Shown here: positions 11,114 to 22,957 of the stretch, piece after piece | Numbering within the stretch: position 1 is the first letter of the stretch | Layout: every line of letters begins with the position of its first letter | DNA from: Clonostachys chloroleuca | Lineage: Eukaryota > Ascomycota > Sordariomycetes > Hypocreales > Bionectriaceae | DNA length: 64,000 bases | Assembly: GCA_037952775.1 (NCBI GenBank) | Contig: JBANAY010000003.1 | Coordinates: 5,146,001-5,210,000, forward strand | Reading direction: 5' to 3' | Made by a program: the position numbers and the translations under genes | The notes under the pieces: generated by a model | Database searches by the model: none | What the model saw: only the letters and a program-made list of their open reading frames with translations | What the model was told of the DNA's origin: nothing

Positions 11114-11584
11114 TATGTGGCATAAACCAAGCAGATGAATTGGGTGAATTCGTGGGTAATGTTTATGATTTGGGATTTTAGCGAACCAAGTAGATTATCA
11201 TCTTAGCGTCTCGTCTTATGTAGCAATTTTGAGTGAAATTTTACAGTTTCTACAAACGAGATAAACTCGGAAGCTACTCTATTTTTGAACAAACTCGAAG
11301 CAACATCCGAGGTTCAGTGCTACCTAGTAAGCTTTCACGGGACCATCTTCTACGACTTTGATTGTGGCTCATCTTAATGGTGCATGTGGGGGGCATGACG
11401 CGGATCGAGGGGAAGTACTGGCAAAGAATTTTGCCGTCCTGTGTCAAGATGTTCGCTTATCCTCGGCGAGCGGGATATGGATAAACAACCCGAGTCAGCG
11501 TGATTTTCGAGATCAAACACTCGCCAATCATTGCATCCATCTTACAAATTACCAGAATAGCTCCTCCTCCCAGCATCGTTCAAA
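11114..11584. other. Intergenic region upstream of qutC
   Basis: About 470 bases between qutR and qutC in the same direction. No gene seen. Contains two QutA-like half sites listed separately. Confidence 0.45.
11454..11486. promoter_or_regulatory. Pair of QutA-like half sites before qutC
   Basis: CGCTTATCC at 11454-11462 matches the right half of the QUTA palindrome fully and GGATAAAC at 11479-11486 matches the left half. They are 16 bases apart and in inverted order compared with the intact palindrome. About 100-130 bases before the qutC start. Confidence 0.35.
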
Positions 11585-12602
11585 ATGAGTTATAAGCCAG
11601 CCATTATGAGTGCTTCGCTCGGTCGAGCTTGGCTTCACGATTTCGATCATAAGATACGAGAGACCAGTAAAGCTGGCTTCAAGGGGATCGAAATCTTCTA
11701 CGAAGATCTAGATTATGTTGCTCGTAAAGCATCCAAAAACGACTCTCCAAGCCCCAAACAACTTCTCGATGCAGCTAGTCATTGTTCAGAGCTCTGTCAG
11801 CAAAATGGCCTTGACATAATAGGCATGCAGCCCTTTCTCTTCTATGAAGGGCTAAAAGATCGGGCTCAACATGGCGCCTTGATTGAAAAAATGAAGCTGT
11901 GGCTCCAAATCGTCAGAATATTGAAAACAGATATCATCCAAATCCCGGCCAACTTCCCCGGCGGACCAGCTAATCGGCGATTTCGATTTTATCGCATCCG
12001 ACCTGCGGGAGCTGGCTGACCTGGGCGCAGCAGAAACGCCAGTCGTCAAGTTTGCTTATGAGAATCTATGCTGGAGCACCCATGTTGATACATGGGAAAA
12101 GCTATGGGATGTTGTGAAGCGTGTCGATCGTCCCAATTTTGGCGTTTGTCTCGACACATTCAACATCGCGGGGCGAGTTTGGGCCGATCCTGCTTCACCC
12201 ACTGGGAAGACGCCAAACGCGGATGCCGATCTGGCTATTTCATTGGAAAGAATGGCTAAGGAGGTGGACATTACCAAAGTATTTTATATTCAAGTCGTGG
12301 ATGCGGAGCGTATGTCATCCCCTCTGGTGGCTGGGCATCCCTTTCATACCGAAGGCAACCCGCCTCGAATGAATTGGTCCCGCAACGCGCGACTGTTTAT
12401 GTACGAAACAGATCGGGGCGCATATCTCCCGTCAGAGGATGTTGCTAAAGCCATCATATTCGGCATGGGATATAAGGGGTATGTATCAATGGAACTGTTC
12501 TCAAGGTCAATGTCAGAGGAAGGGGACCACGTTCCAGGGGAGCATGCGCAGAGAGGTATCAAGGCTTGGGAGACTCTGGCTCAGAAACTAAATCTCAACT
12601 GA
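11585..12602 (+). CDS. qutC: 3-Dehydroshikimate dehydratase QutC, with an apparent 2-base frameshift
   Basis: Converts 3-dehydroshikimate to protocatechuate, the exit from the quinate route into ring cleavage. The sequence is a TIM-barrel of the AP endonuclease-2/xylose isomerase-like family: MSYKPAIMSASLGRA at the start, GFKGIEIFYEDLDY, FAYENLCWSTHVDTWE, NFGVCLDTFNIAGRVWADP and a C-terminal GYKGYVSMELFSRSM, with metal-ligand Glu, Asp and His in these segments. The frame changes near 11945-11970. Frame one runs IQIPANF then goes out of phase; the second frame resumes with QLIGDFDFIASDL. Two bases appear missing around the TTCCCCGG at about 11951-11958; adding two restores 339 residues, the usual length (about 348). 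No intron fits. Either a sequence error or an inactivating deletion. Confidence 0.88.
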
Positions 12603-13197
12603 TACGGATGTGATCTTGATTCTGATTTAATCTGGAGGCATTTCTGATCCGTTTAGCCGCCAATTCGCCTGGCCCAGCTGGCCATGACGGGAGGATAGGC
12701 CAAGAGCACAGCTTTGTATTAATATTACTAAAACGCTGCGCCATATGTAGGAGATGGTTTTTGTATTGAAGAGACTAAGTCCGAACCAGGCTAATCTGAA
12801 CTCGTTCATCATATTGTCATCTTTAGCATCGATTGAGGAATATGCAGATGAAATGTCGCCATCGGATCCGGCCCACTTACACCATCGGCTGCGAGAATCG
12901 TGAGTCTCGAGTGGTCAGACATCGAAAGTTGCGTTCTCCGCTTCTAGTCATGTAATAAAATATATCCACTCATGTCATGTCCGATGACGGCAGTTATCGA
13001 AGATTAATAACGCGTTCCTAGCCCTCAACGTAAGTCTATGTATTGATGTTCTATCTCAAAACATACACACGCTCCTGGTCGCCACCAAGTCTCCAAGGCT
13101 CTTGGTTGAGTTATTCCGTTCCTCGATCACTCAAAATTTCCCCAGCCTCATTGAATTCAGATACTAAGTCCTATCAACGGCCACATATTAAGTCAAC
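12603..13197. other. Intergenic region between qutC and the cupin gene
   Basis: About 600 bases of moderately AT-rich sequence with short frames only. No convincing operator or repeat. It contains the qutC 3' flank and the cupin promoter. Confidence 0.4.
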
Positions 13198-13590
13198 ATG
13201 CCCGGATCTATATTTCTTCCCCCATCGGGCGGAAGTGTCGCCAAGCCCACTGCTACTTTCACTGGTGAAGTCTTTGTCGATCTCGTCCACAAGGGGACCG
13301 ACGCCGGAGTCGGCAATGTTACTTTTACACCATGTGCCAGATCTCATTGGCACACGCATGAAGGGGGCCAATTGATCAAAGTCGTCTCTGGTTCTGGATG
13401 GATATGCGATAAAGGAGGGGAAGCACGCCGAATCAAGGCCGGCGACACGATTTGGGCCGAGCCGGGCACTACACATTGGCACGGAGCAGATGATGCCAGT
13501 ATCCTGACACACTTTGTTGTCGGCATCGGAGCCACCACTTGGCTTGAACCTGTTACAGATGAGGAGTACCATAGGAGGGAGAAGGAGTAG
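13198..13590 (+). CDS. Single-domain cupin protein
   Basis: A complete 130-residue frame holding one cupin barrel. Motif 1 is visible as HWHTHEGGQLIKVVSG, with three His and a Gln/Glu position for metal binding, and motif 2 as GDTIWAEPGTTHWHGA. Small cupins of this kind include hydroxynitrile lyases and proteins that accompany carboxymuconolactone decarboxylases, and some act in aromatic degradation. Which reaction this one runs cannot be told from sequence. It follows qutC in the same direction, 595 bases downstream, so a helper role in aromatic catabolism is possible (inference). No signal peptide; cytosolic. Confidence 0.8.
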   Translation: MPGSIFLPPSGGSVAKPTATFTGEVFVDLVHKGTDAGVGNVTFTPCARSHWHTHEGGQLIKVVSGSGWICDKGGEARRIKAGDTIWAEPGTTHWHGADDASILTHFVVGIGATTWLEPVTDEEYHRREKE

Positions 13591-13822
13591 TGTTGGTTGT
13601 GCATAGTTATGATTCATTATCGAAAACTCAATAATAACATGTTGAGGGTAGATCTGTTGCATGGCTCTAATCGCTCGCTTCACTGACATTGGCGCTCGGT
13701 TAAGATCAAGAGCAGATGCCACCGTGTGAATATAATTCAGTGATGTGCAAAGTTCTAGTCAGATGATAAACCGGGATATTCTCTGAAATCGGCGAAGAGT
13801 ATATCGAGATGTGGCTTTCGAA

Positions 13823-16800
13823 TCAAATCCCAATCACCCTCCGCCTGCGTGGTCGACCAAACCACCGTCCCCTCTGGTCGTGGAAGAAAGAGCTCACATA
13901 GTGTAGTGCTTGGCCAGACCTTTCGGCTCCTGCGCTCAATGTTTGGATGCTGCTCTCTTCTGCATGGTGGGAATCCGCTGTCTCCGCCTCAACTTCTTCC
14001 GACGTAGGCCTAAACAGAGGAGCTGTTGCGTAGTTGCAGAGAACATGAAAGAAATCCACCTTGTATTCGTATACCATATTATCCTCATCTTCATCCGACG
14101 AAAATGAAAGACATGATAGAAGTGTCTGGCTCAAGTAGCTTTCCCACTCGTTTTCTACTACACCTTTGTAAGCCAGGTCTAAAGGTGATTTGCCTCTGTT
14201 ATTTTTTAAATTGCGGTCGGCGCCCAGGTCCAGTAAATTTTTGACCATTTGCCATGAACCTTTTATGTGGTCTTCGAGTAGAATATAACGGGTCTTGGTT
14301 GAGATGGAGGAAGTAAATAAATGCAGAGCTGTTTCGCCGTTGACATTTACGCCATCGACATTGAGGCGCTCATCTTGCAGGAGAAGCAGAAGTACATCCA
14401 TGCCTACTAGCCCACCCAAAGTCGCGCCTGGCAAGTCATGCATTGTATGCAATGATGGTGTTCCCCCAATGATCTTGGGCAGACAGATCGAGCCCAAGAC
14501 GCAAAAGCGATTCAACGTCTTCTTTTTTCAAGTATCGGATTTCGTCATAATGTACGAGACCTCTTCCAGTGGACGGGTCCGAAGCATTAATGTTGATGCC
14601 CCACCGCTTGATGAAATGTAGAAGGTTTTGGAAATGAGTACCAGTAGCATCAGAATGATATGGGAATCGCGACTTGATGCTTTTTAGCAGTTGCCAATGG
14701 TCATCAGTGCTTGCGCGCCACTCGTTGACAAGAATGTGTGCAAGTTCCATGTGTCCGAAAACGAGGGCGCTGCTGAGTGCTGTCTTCCCAACTCTGTTTT
14801 TCGCATCGACGGGCACCCCATATGTCTCAATCAATAAATCGCATATGTTTGCCCTGCCATGACGCGCAGCCTCAATGAGAAGGTCTCCTCCTTTCGCTTC
14901 CAGCAATTCCTTGCCGCCTCCACGCGCCACCATCTGCGCGAAAGTGGTTGGGTCATCGAACCTCCAACAGTATTCGGTCAACGCCGGCCAATTAGGGTTT
15001 GCCCCATACTCAAGCAGGAGCGTCACCATGTTGAGATGACCGAAGTGACACGCCACATTCATCACAGCACTGTCCTCGTCTTCGAAGTATTCGTTGACAT
15101 AGACTTCGACTTCACGACTCCCGAATTGCTCCGTCCTCAATTGCAGCAGCCGCCGCGCTGGACCCTCCCAATCGAACTCGCACGCAACGGCCAACAGCGA
15201 TGTCCTATGTTTACGGTAATACCTCCGGCAGACGTACCACTTCGCTCTAAGAGCTGATCTGTCACGGAAAAAATCCCCATGCAACTGGGCAAATGCCCTG
15301 TAGTCGGAAACTTGCAAAAAATGATAATCCCAGTTACGAATGGAATAAATACCAAACGGCCATGCCAATCTCCTCGACAATGACCATCTCCAGTATTTCT
15401 CAGCATCCTCTACACATCCATTTCTTATTTCTTCCATTAACCTAGTAGCGATTTCTTCGTGCATGCGTCGTGGATCACGGACGTGAAATTTCATCCTGGT
15501 ATCCGCTTGGTTGTTCAGAAGATAGTCTTTGACGCTCTGGTGAACCAAAGTGACTCGCTGTTGATACTGCTTTCCGCCCTCTTCAAATGGTCTGTCGTCA
15601 CACTGACAGTCAAAGTCCCTGGGTTTTTTCATTTAGCATTTACTTCTCACTTCTTTGCAACTTGTTGCGCAACTCACCAAAATGCACAATCCTCGACCTG
15701 TGTCACTTGAAGCAAGTGCCCGCACGCTCTTATATAATCCAGACACACTTGATCACGCCCAACGAAGGGCGTGGGTTGAATATACAACGCTTCACAGATT
15801 TCCGACACTGCAAGCGGCCTTGCAGCCAATGCGACCCAGCCCAGCAGTTTTGATATGGTCTCTGCTTTTTCGGGGTCAACTTGCCTGAGAATTCGGTCGT
15901 AAACCGCATCAAGGCCAGTCGGTAGCTGGTCCAGTGCCGCTTCTATTTGCACCACTGTCTTCGGAAGAAGATCGTGCGTCATGAAACTCACCCATAAAAA
16001 CGTATCCTGCGCTCTTCCGAGGAACACATTCTCAATCTGACGGTGTAATGGCTTGTTGGTAATCCCTTTGATCTGAGCCAAGTGACCCACCCTATCCGTA
16101 ATATAGCGTTTGACATCGTCCTTTGCCGCTATGTCGCTATCAATCTCGATAGAAATAGCAGAAAATAGGGACTCAGCGATGTGTTCCGGGTGTCTCCTGC
16201 TTACTGCGATGAACTTGATTCTCGATTTTGCTTCAATAAGCTTGTTGAACTTCTTCAGTACCAGCAGCGCTGACTCCTTTTCACATTCATCCAACGCGTC
16301 AATCAGACAGTAGACCTCGGTATTCGGTAAACATTCCGTCATATCCTCGAACATTCCCCAAAGAGATTGGAACGATTTCCCGCCGGAGAAGACATCTTCC
16401 TGCATTTTCCACTGCTGCAGAGGGATCCGCACCAGATCTTTGCGGTACTGAATCAACTGATATATCAGGCCGCGAAGTATGCTGCTCCCCGTATTCCGCG
16501 TTTCTACCTTGTTGTCGCAAAAGAAGAAGAGAGCAATGCTGTCTTTCTGGACCTCGCACAGGCGCTGCAAGCGCTTAGATAGAAAGACGGAGAGATGAGT
16601 TTTACCCATGCCTGGTGGCGCCGATATCCAAAGTGTCCGGGAGACCTCAGAATCTTCTACCCACGACTGGAATTGCGCCGTTGATAGAATCCACCTACAC
16701 GTCCCCTTGACAATTTCTCCCTTATCAGTCGTGATGCCTTCGCGATCACGGGTCGGGTCGGTAATGCGGAGGGCTCCAATACACTTTGTTTCTTCCGATG

Positions 16801-18699
16801 TCAATTCTAGAGAATCCTTGAGTTTTCGGAAATTCTGGGGCGTCAAGTCGCTGGTTTCTATCAGCAAGCTTATACTACAATATAAAAGAAGAAAAAGAAT
16901 ATACACTTACGCTATCAGCAACTCAAGTGATAGGATCACAATAGATCTACTTCTTGACAATTGCTCAAAACATTGCCGTATCACCCCCTCTTTGTCTTTA
17001 CTTAACCCTAAGATTTATCTTAGGGAATCTCGATTGGGTGGGCGGCCGAAGAATTTCTTCTCTGTGGACAGGCTTATGCTTTCAAGTATATTCAGCGTCT
17101 TGAAGCACGAGTCTGTGCAGCTGGCCAAAACCGATACGACTCTCGCACAATGTGCTGTTGGTGAAGAACAGATCTCTTCAAACAGCCATCGCAGGTCCTC
17201 AGCATCATCAATCCACCCCGGGAGTTGGGCGCGAGTGTTATAGATCTGATGGCTCATTTGGTTCGTCATTTTGATTATCTTCCCACTGAAGTCGAGGAAC
17301 CTCGAGACTTCGTGTGCAAGTTCAAGCGTTTTTGGTGCGTCATTTAGGACATTATTGATTTGAACCAGAGCAGAAAGTAGCTCTTCGCATCGCAGACGAA
17401 AGGCGGATGTCGATTTAGGGGCGCCATTGGATGTGACGCGGCTCTCGCCTTGCTGGCACGCGCCTTCAGATTGAATCCTCCTGCGCAGGATTTGCTTCAA
17501 TTTGCCGGCCACAGTTCTGATCAACTCGTGTCCTCTGGTGAATTTGACCATGTTCGAATGATCGGCATCGATTTGAAGAATTCCCTCATCGTTTGAGGTG
17601 ATTGGGTCGGGAGGTAATATATCGGATTTGATACGTCCTCCTGTGGCTGAAGACGGCGGAACCATGACGACGCCAGTTCCAGACCGGCCCCAGGACTCGC
17701 CGGATTTCTGAGTGCCCAGTCAGTCATCATCTGAACTTCCAGCATCTTCGCTAGGTACTTACAGAAAGACTCGGCGTCTCGTGCGTTTCATATGCCCAAA
17801 TGAACCTCATAGATTGAGAAGATGATACACGCGCAAAGTCCTCTTCCAGCGTTGGCACATAGTCAGATCTGTCTGAGAGACAGTCGAGAAGTGCCGTATT
17901 GGGTTGCTCGCCCAGCATCTTGTAGATATCCTCTACGGACATACCTACACTGGGCACGCCGAAAAAGATACCCCCTTTCATGGCATCTAGGATTTCTTGG
18001 TCTCTCTGGTTTCCGCTTAATGCAACAATAGACCTTCATTAGAACACCACCCAGACTGTGAGCAAGAAAGAGCAGCGGCTTCGACACCCAGCCACTAGCT
18101 TGAAGACTGGCGATAAATGATCTTGCTAGGTCGGGAAGAACCTGGAATGATTTACTTTGGTAAAGTTTGGTATCATAGCCATAAATGATAAACCTAACGC
18201 CAGTGAGCAAGTCTGGCAATTCATCGCGAATCCACATGAAGCTTTTTGCGCCCCTTGGCTGCCAGGATCCCATAGGATGGCTCCCCAGTCCAGAGATGAC
18301 TACACAGCTGATGAATGGTTAGTTTCCCAAGCGATAATGTCTAGAAAATCGGGAGCAGAATGCTAACTCAGTAGTATGACTGCTCTCATCTACTTCATTC
18401 AGTGGTGTGAGGCCATTGAAGTGGGTGTCCAGCACAATTGGTGCCGGGAGCCCAGCAACAGGTAAGTCCCATTGGCTTTGGCGTGGGTCTTGGCCTACAA
18501 CATGAGGTGTGGTCCTGAACATGACTGTGGCCGTTTTGCTCGACTGACTATCGACGGCTAAAGCCAGGGAGCTGATTTGAATCTCCTCCAACTGAAGGCC
18601 AGGGATGCAGCCGACCAGCATCTTGGCGACATCCAGGCGGTCCACATAAAGAGGCAGATATCTCAGCCTGTACACTTTGGAGCTCTGCTCGGGTGCCAT
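13823..18699 (-). pseudogene. NLR-like protein: alpha/beta esterase - NACHT - ankyrin repeats, with three lesions
   Basis: Exons 18699-18368, 18307-17763, 17707-16911, 16874-15678 and 15618-13823, joined by in-phase GT-AG introns of 36-60 bases, would give about 1,555 residues. Order: an N-terminal domain of this fungal family; an alpha/beta hydrolase (VVISGLGSHPMG, IYGYDTKL, nucleophile AHSLGG, FFGVPSVGM); a NACHT P-loop ATPase (Walker A APPGMGKTHL, Walker B LIDALDEC); then ankyrin repeats and a C-terminal tail. Fungal NLR-like proteins of this type are linked to non-self recognition and programmed cell death; the ligand is unknown. Lesions: a frameshift near 18030 just after AHSLGGVLMK; an in-frame TAA at 17015-17017; a frameshift near 14455 inside an ankyrin repeat. 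With three breaks a pseudogene is the simplest reading, unless the consensus is faulty. The 36-base intron (16910-16875) is unusually short. Confidence 0.8.
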
Positions 18700-19347
18700 G
18701 GTTTGGTGACATACGCCGGGTTGATCACCCGACGCTTGTTGATTGTTGCCAGCGTGTTTTTAACCTGGTGATGAAGGAGGCTGAGCTGGAAATCCCGCTG
18801 TAATCGAAACCAGCTGTAGGTCAGCTGAACATATATGTGACGTTCTTACCTCAGCATGCATATGCAGTCTTACTTGAACAAAGGAGGCCAATCATATGTG
18901 ACATTGATTTCGACGGGGATGACTCGCGATGACGAGGTAAAACAAACGGACAGGCGTAAATCTAATCGTTATATAGGCTTAACATAAGATGTAGCTCTTA
19001 TATATATATATCTAGACTTACCCTTCATTCCATGTATAGGTCTCTACTATTTTTCTTTTAGTTGTTGGATCATACTTAGTGCCTTGATCACTTCATATAT
19101 TTTAAGGTCGCCTTTTACAGCTTGAAACCGTAATTGATAGATAGAACTAAGTTGGATTACACCTACGTTCTTTATCTATCTAGTCCGAGAATTATCTTGA
19201 TACTGAATTAAGAAGTTAATGCTTAAAAAGGCGGGAGCGGGACTATTAACACTTATACTTGAAATATAAAATTACCTAAGGTTAGCCTTGTATTGTTGAA
19301 TATACATACTTTGCCGCACCTCGCCATTCTGCGCCCGAGAGAAATAT
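18700..19347. other. AT-rich intergenic region
   Basis: About 650 bases between the NLR-like gene and the GST-like gene. The part from about 18960 to 19280 is AT-rich with a TA dinucleotide run near 19000-19012. No gene or clear regulatory motif was seen. Confidence 0.4.
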
Positions 19348-20094
19348 CTAAAACAACCACTGCCTACCCATGATGCGGACTCCTTCAATTTGTTTCCATG
19401 CCTCCTCCGGTATCCGAGCAGTTCCTCTCTTTTCAACCATCTGGAAAAACCGTTGCAAAATGGGCAGTTTACCATCCGCAAAGAAGTCGACACCGTACAC
19501 CCCGCTTGCAAACTCCAAAAGGGCAAAGAGCACACAGTCAGCGATGTTCATCTCTGGGAAGACTTCGCTCTGCAACCTATCATCCGTTTCGTAGTACTTC
19601 TCGATAGTGCTCAGCGTCTTTCTGCAGTATTCCATTGCGAGGCGTCCTGCATCGGCATTTGTCTCTTCTATCGGCACGAACAACTTGCTACCCTTGTGGC
19701 AAGCGAAGCCAAACTGACTGCTGGCCTCGTCGGCAAGACCCATTATCTCTCTGATCCTGGCCCGAGCCTCCGCCGTTGCGCCTCTCATACTGTGACAGTG
19801 GGTTCCCTTGAAGAGATCTTTCTGCCATTGGTCGTTTGGATGATCACAGATGTCCTCGAAATACTCCAGAATTGCGAGGGACTGTTTGATAAAAGTGCCG
19901 CCGGGCAAGCGTAATATGGGCACAGAGCCGGGCGGTTTGCCTGGAGCCGTCATTTGGCCTGTCTGGGAAATTTCAACAGGTATAATGTTGATATGAGCTG
20001 AGTTGATCAATCCCTTCTCGTGAAGATATATCAGTACCCGCCGAGGGTAGTAGGTAGCCGGGAGAACATAAAGGTCCATGGTAGTTGTTGACAT
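19348..20094 (-). CDS. Glutathione S-transferase-like protein
   Basis: A single exon of 248 residues. The N-terminal thioredoxin-like fold begins LYVLPATYYPRRVLIYLHEKG and contains the usual VPILRLPGG (cis-Pro) and QSLAILEYFED (Ser/Glu that bind glutathione). The C-terminal part is all-helical (RIREIMGLADEASSQFG, NIADCVLFALLEFA), as in GST C domains. The catalytic residue of the first helix is not a clear Tyr/Ser/Cys, so a detoxification or peroxidase role cannot be assigned. It lies between two damaged genes but is itself intact. A biosynthetic GST in secondary metabolism is an alternative. Confidence 0.8.
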   Translation of the reverse strand: MSTTTMDLYVLPATYYPRRVLIYLHEKGLINSAHINIIPVEISQTGQMTAPGKPPGSVPILRLPGGTFIKQSLAILEYFEDICDHPNDQWQKDLFKGTHCHSMRGATAEARARIREIMGLADEASSQFGFACHKGSKLFVPIEETNADAGRLAMEYCRKTLSTIEKYYETDDRLQSEVFPEMNIADCVLFALLEFASGVYGVDFFADGKLPILQRFFQMVEKRGTARIPEEAWKQIEGVRIMGRQWLF

Positions 20095-20380
20095 GATGAT
20101 GAACAGTATCGATTCTGGGATCTATTGTGGAATGTGATGAAAAGTTCTTAATGCAACAACGCAGAGATATATGTCGATATTTATACATACAAATATTTCT
20201 CCTCGGAAACATCTTCGGCAACATCTTCGGGAACTTTTTCGATTACGGATTGAGCCTTAAAACCCTGGCGGGAAGTTTTCTCAACAGTCTATTTTAAGAA
20301 AGCATTACTAACCTAATTTTTCGAAATTTCTATATTTCTCAATAAAGAGGTGATTCTAATTATTCGCAGTCCTAACTTGT

Positions 20381-21747
20381 TTACGGCCCCCAAAATTTCG
20401 CAATAATTTCTGCCGGCAACGCTTGCTTATCCTCGACTGCCTTGAATACCTTAAGAGTTCGAGAATCAAGCGACCTTTCGAATATAGCAACACAGTTACC
20501 TCCGCCAAGATCTTGAGCAATGCTGCGCAGTTGCTTGAGCGTCATCACCAACTTTTGCAGTTGCGTCTGGTGGCCCTCCTCCCATTCGCTGAACGAGGCC
20601 CCAACATTGGTGACCACTACCTTGTGAAATGTGCCATTAGAATGGACGCAACGAATCAGCCAGGGGGTTCTCCCAAACCAAAGCTGCTGCATGCATTGGT
20701 TCGGAGGTTTGAGTCGCACACCTGTTTTGATTTCGGCTGCTGTCGTCTGATGCCTTAACCCAGCCTGTCTCATTGACTCAGCTGCATCGGTGGTTTTCAG
20801 GTTTGGTGATTGCGAACAGTCCATGGACAGGTTTTCCAGTTGCGAACATAAAGACTGCGAATCAAGATCTATGGTCACATTTGTTGATCCCAAAGTCTCT
20901 GGCTCTCTATTCTCATTATAAGAAGCGTCGACTTCAAAGCGGACAACACAACTCAAGTCGCCCAAGGGGTAACGTAAAACAGAGTGGTGAGAAGAACTAG
21001 CTTCTAATCCCTCGGGGTAAGTTGTGCAAGCCTTCTCAAACGCTCGACCAAATCCTCGATCCTATGAACCTCGAATTATGATCGATGCATCACGCTCGCA
21101 TCTTTCAATAAACAGAGTACCATTTACCATAAGAAGGTTGAGCCGGAAGTTTTGTAAATATCTCTGGCTGGGAAATAAGATTAAATTCCTGAGGCTATTT
21201 CGATTGCAAATAATGTCAACGTCGTTGAATCGTAGGCCCGGATTCATCACCTCCACAGCTCTGAAAAGCGGTTCAAAGGAATGTCGAGGCACGTGAAGTT
21301 GATCGGTAGAACGGGCATGGTGCCTTCTAGCCCGTTTAAGATTAACAGGCAGGTCAATCTCCTTCTACTCCGACACGCATCCTGCCAATCCTTGTTAGGG
21401 TTCGAAATAAGGAGACTTCGTGTTGGAGGTAACTGACCAGGACTTATGATCTTTACACCTCCAATCTGCCAGTTGTAACTACATATCAAATCACATCCTG
21501 ATGAGCTTGACACTTGGGCCGTATCGGGCGATGGATTCAACTCCGAGGCTTGAATTGTGCCCAACACTTCATCTGCTTGGACCCCCTCCCACATCCACGC
21601 ATCTTGAGATACCACAGCAGGACTTTGCGTCTGTCTTGGGCTCGGAGAATTTGAATCGCATGGTTTTCCAAGTCTTTTTATATCGGCCCGATGCTGGGCG
21701 GGGTGCTGGTCAGCGCGAAACTGGCGGCCACAACGACACGCTGGCAT
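20381..21747 (-). pseudogene. Conserved fungal protein of the group often labelled 'geranylgeranyl pyrophosphate synthetase-like', with two internal stops
   Basis: Exon 1 starts at 21747 (MPACRCGRQF) and runs to SYNWQIGGVKIISPG. An intron 21437-21382 (GTCAGT, CTAAC, CAG, 56 bases) joins in phase a long exon ending at 20381, total 436 codons. Family-like segments are EPLFRAVEVMNPGLRFNDVD, NRNSLRNL, FGRAFEKACTTYPEG, QLWFGRTPWLIRCVHSNGTF, SEWEEGHQTQLQKLV and GGGNCVAIFE. In spite of the common label no prenyltransferase DDxxD motif is seen; the function of the group is unknown to me. Two in-frame TAG codons interrupt it, at 21367-21365 (where relatives may have Trp, TGG) and 21064-21062 (probably CAG). 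Everything else stays in frame, so the lesions look recent. Confidence 0.7.
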
Positions 21748-22957
21748 GATCTGCGTTAGGCAAAGTCGAAAGAGATATGTAGGTGAACGTCGGGCGACAA
21801 AACCTGCGCGTAAATAAAAAGCTGAGTGTCTATGAGGAGACAGTCTGGGGTATGGTTTTACTAAAACACAATGGGTCGGGGTCAACAATTATAGATAATG
21901 ACCGTCTTGGCAGGTCCAGACATAGCTCTGAACGTGGCACAAGATACTCCCAAGAAATGTGTGGCGGATATGACAATGGTGGTAACTACAACCTACTTGA
22001 AAGGCCTTCTGCATGCACATCAACGAACCAAAATCGACATGTCAGATAGGCTACGACGGTAGGGGGCTGAGAGTCGGTGATACGACTCCTCTCTTGTTGC
22101 TGCTCTATCTAAACAATGACTAGAGAACTCTTGGAGGAGTGGGGCAGATGCGAGAGAAGAATAATCCGGTTGGGGTGTGATTCATAAGCCGCATGAGACA
22201 CGTATGTGGCATGCCTCCGACATAATTAGCTTACAGGCTCGGAGACGACCAACGGCCATCAGACACGTATTGACTGGCCAGATACGATTTGACACGCTAC
22301 CTAGCTATTGAATGTTCTATAGCATGTAACAGGAGCGTTGGCTCTATTTGCTACAAATAATGGATGGTCACCTAGAAAGGTTCGTTAAAGTACCCGGAAT
22401 TGGAGCATATTAATCATCAACCCGGTGCACTTTTTATACATATCAGCTCCTGGGCGGAAAGCCGTCGTCTCCGCGATACTACACTGCTGCATGTCGCTCA
22501 GCCTGAGTTGACGAATGTAGAGGGTCATAGACTCTTATGCTAATGGTTTTCGATCTCGGGATATTGAAGGTGTGTGCGATACTAACTTGTATGTGAGGAC
22601 TAGCTACGCTCAAAATCTGGACTAATAAAACATATCTCATTTCGTGGCTAGTTCCAAATAACAAGCCGTTTCCACGTGGGCTTTTTCTGCTCAACCTCGT
22701 CTTCAGCGTCACTTCACGAAACAAATCAACACCTGCTCGCTGTTTTATGCGGCGCCCGGCCTGAAATCACATTTACAGGGAAACAACGGCAACACAATTT
22801 TCGATGGCATTTAAAACATAATTTGACGTTTTATTTAAATGCGGGGTTTCCATCCTTGCCCTAAAAGCTTTGCAGTAGAATGCTTCTATCTTGAAAGTGA
22901 GCTAGTGTGGACAGATACCTCTAATCTAGTATATATCAATATACCGTATACATCAAC
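21748..22957. other. Gene-free region of 1.2 kb
   Basis: Only short frames with no family resemblance on either strand (for example an 81-codon frame at 22479-22724, minus). Moderately AT-rich from 22780 onward. No repeats or RNA genes recognised. Confidence 0.4.

Noticed and set aside
22479..22724. 81-codon minus-strand frame as a small gene
   Set aside because: No start context, motif, or splice neighbours; length is expected by chance.
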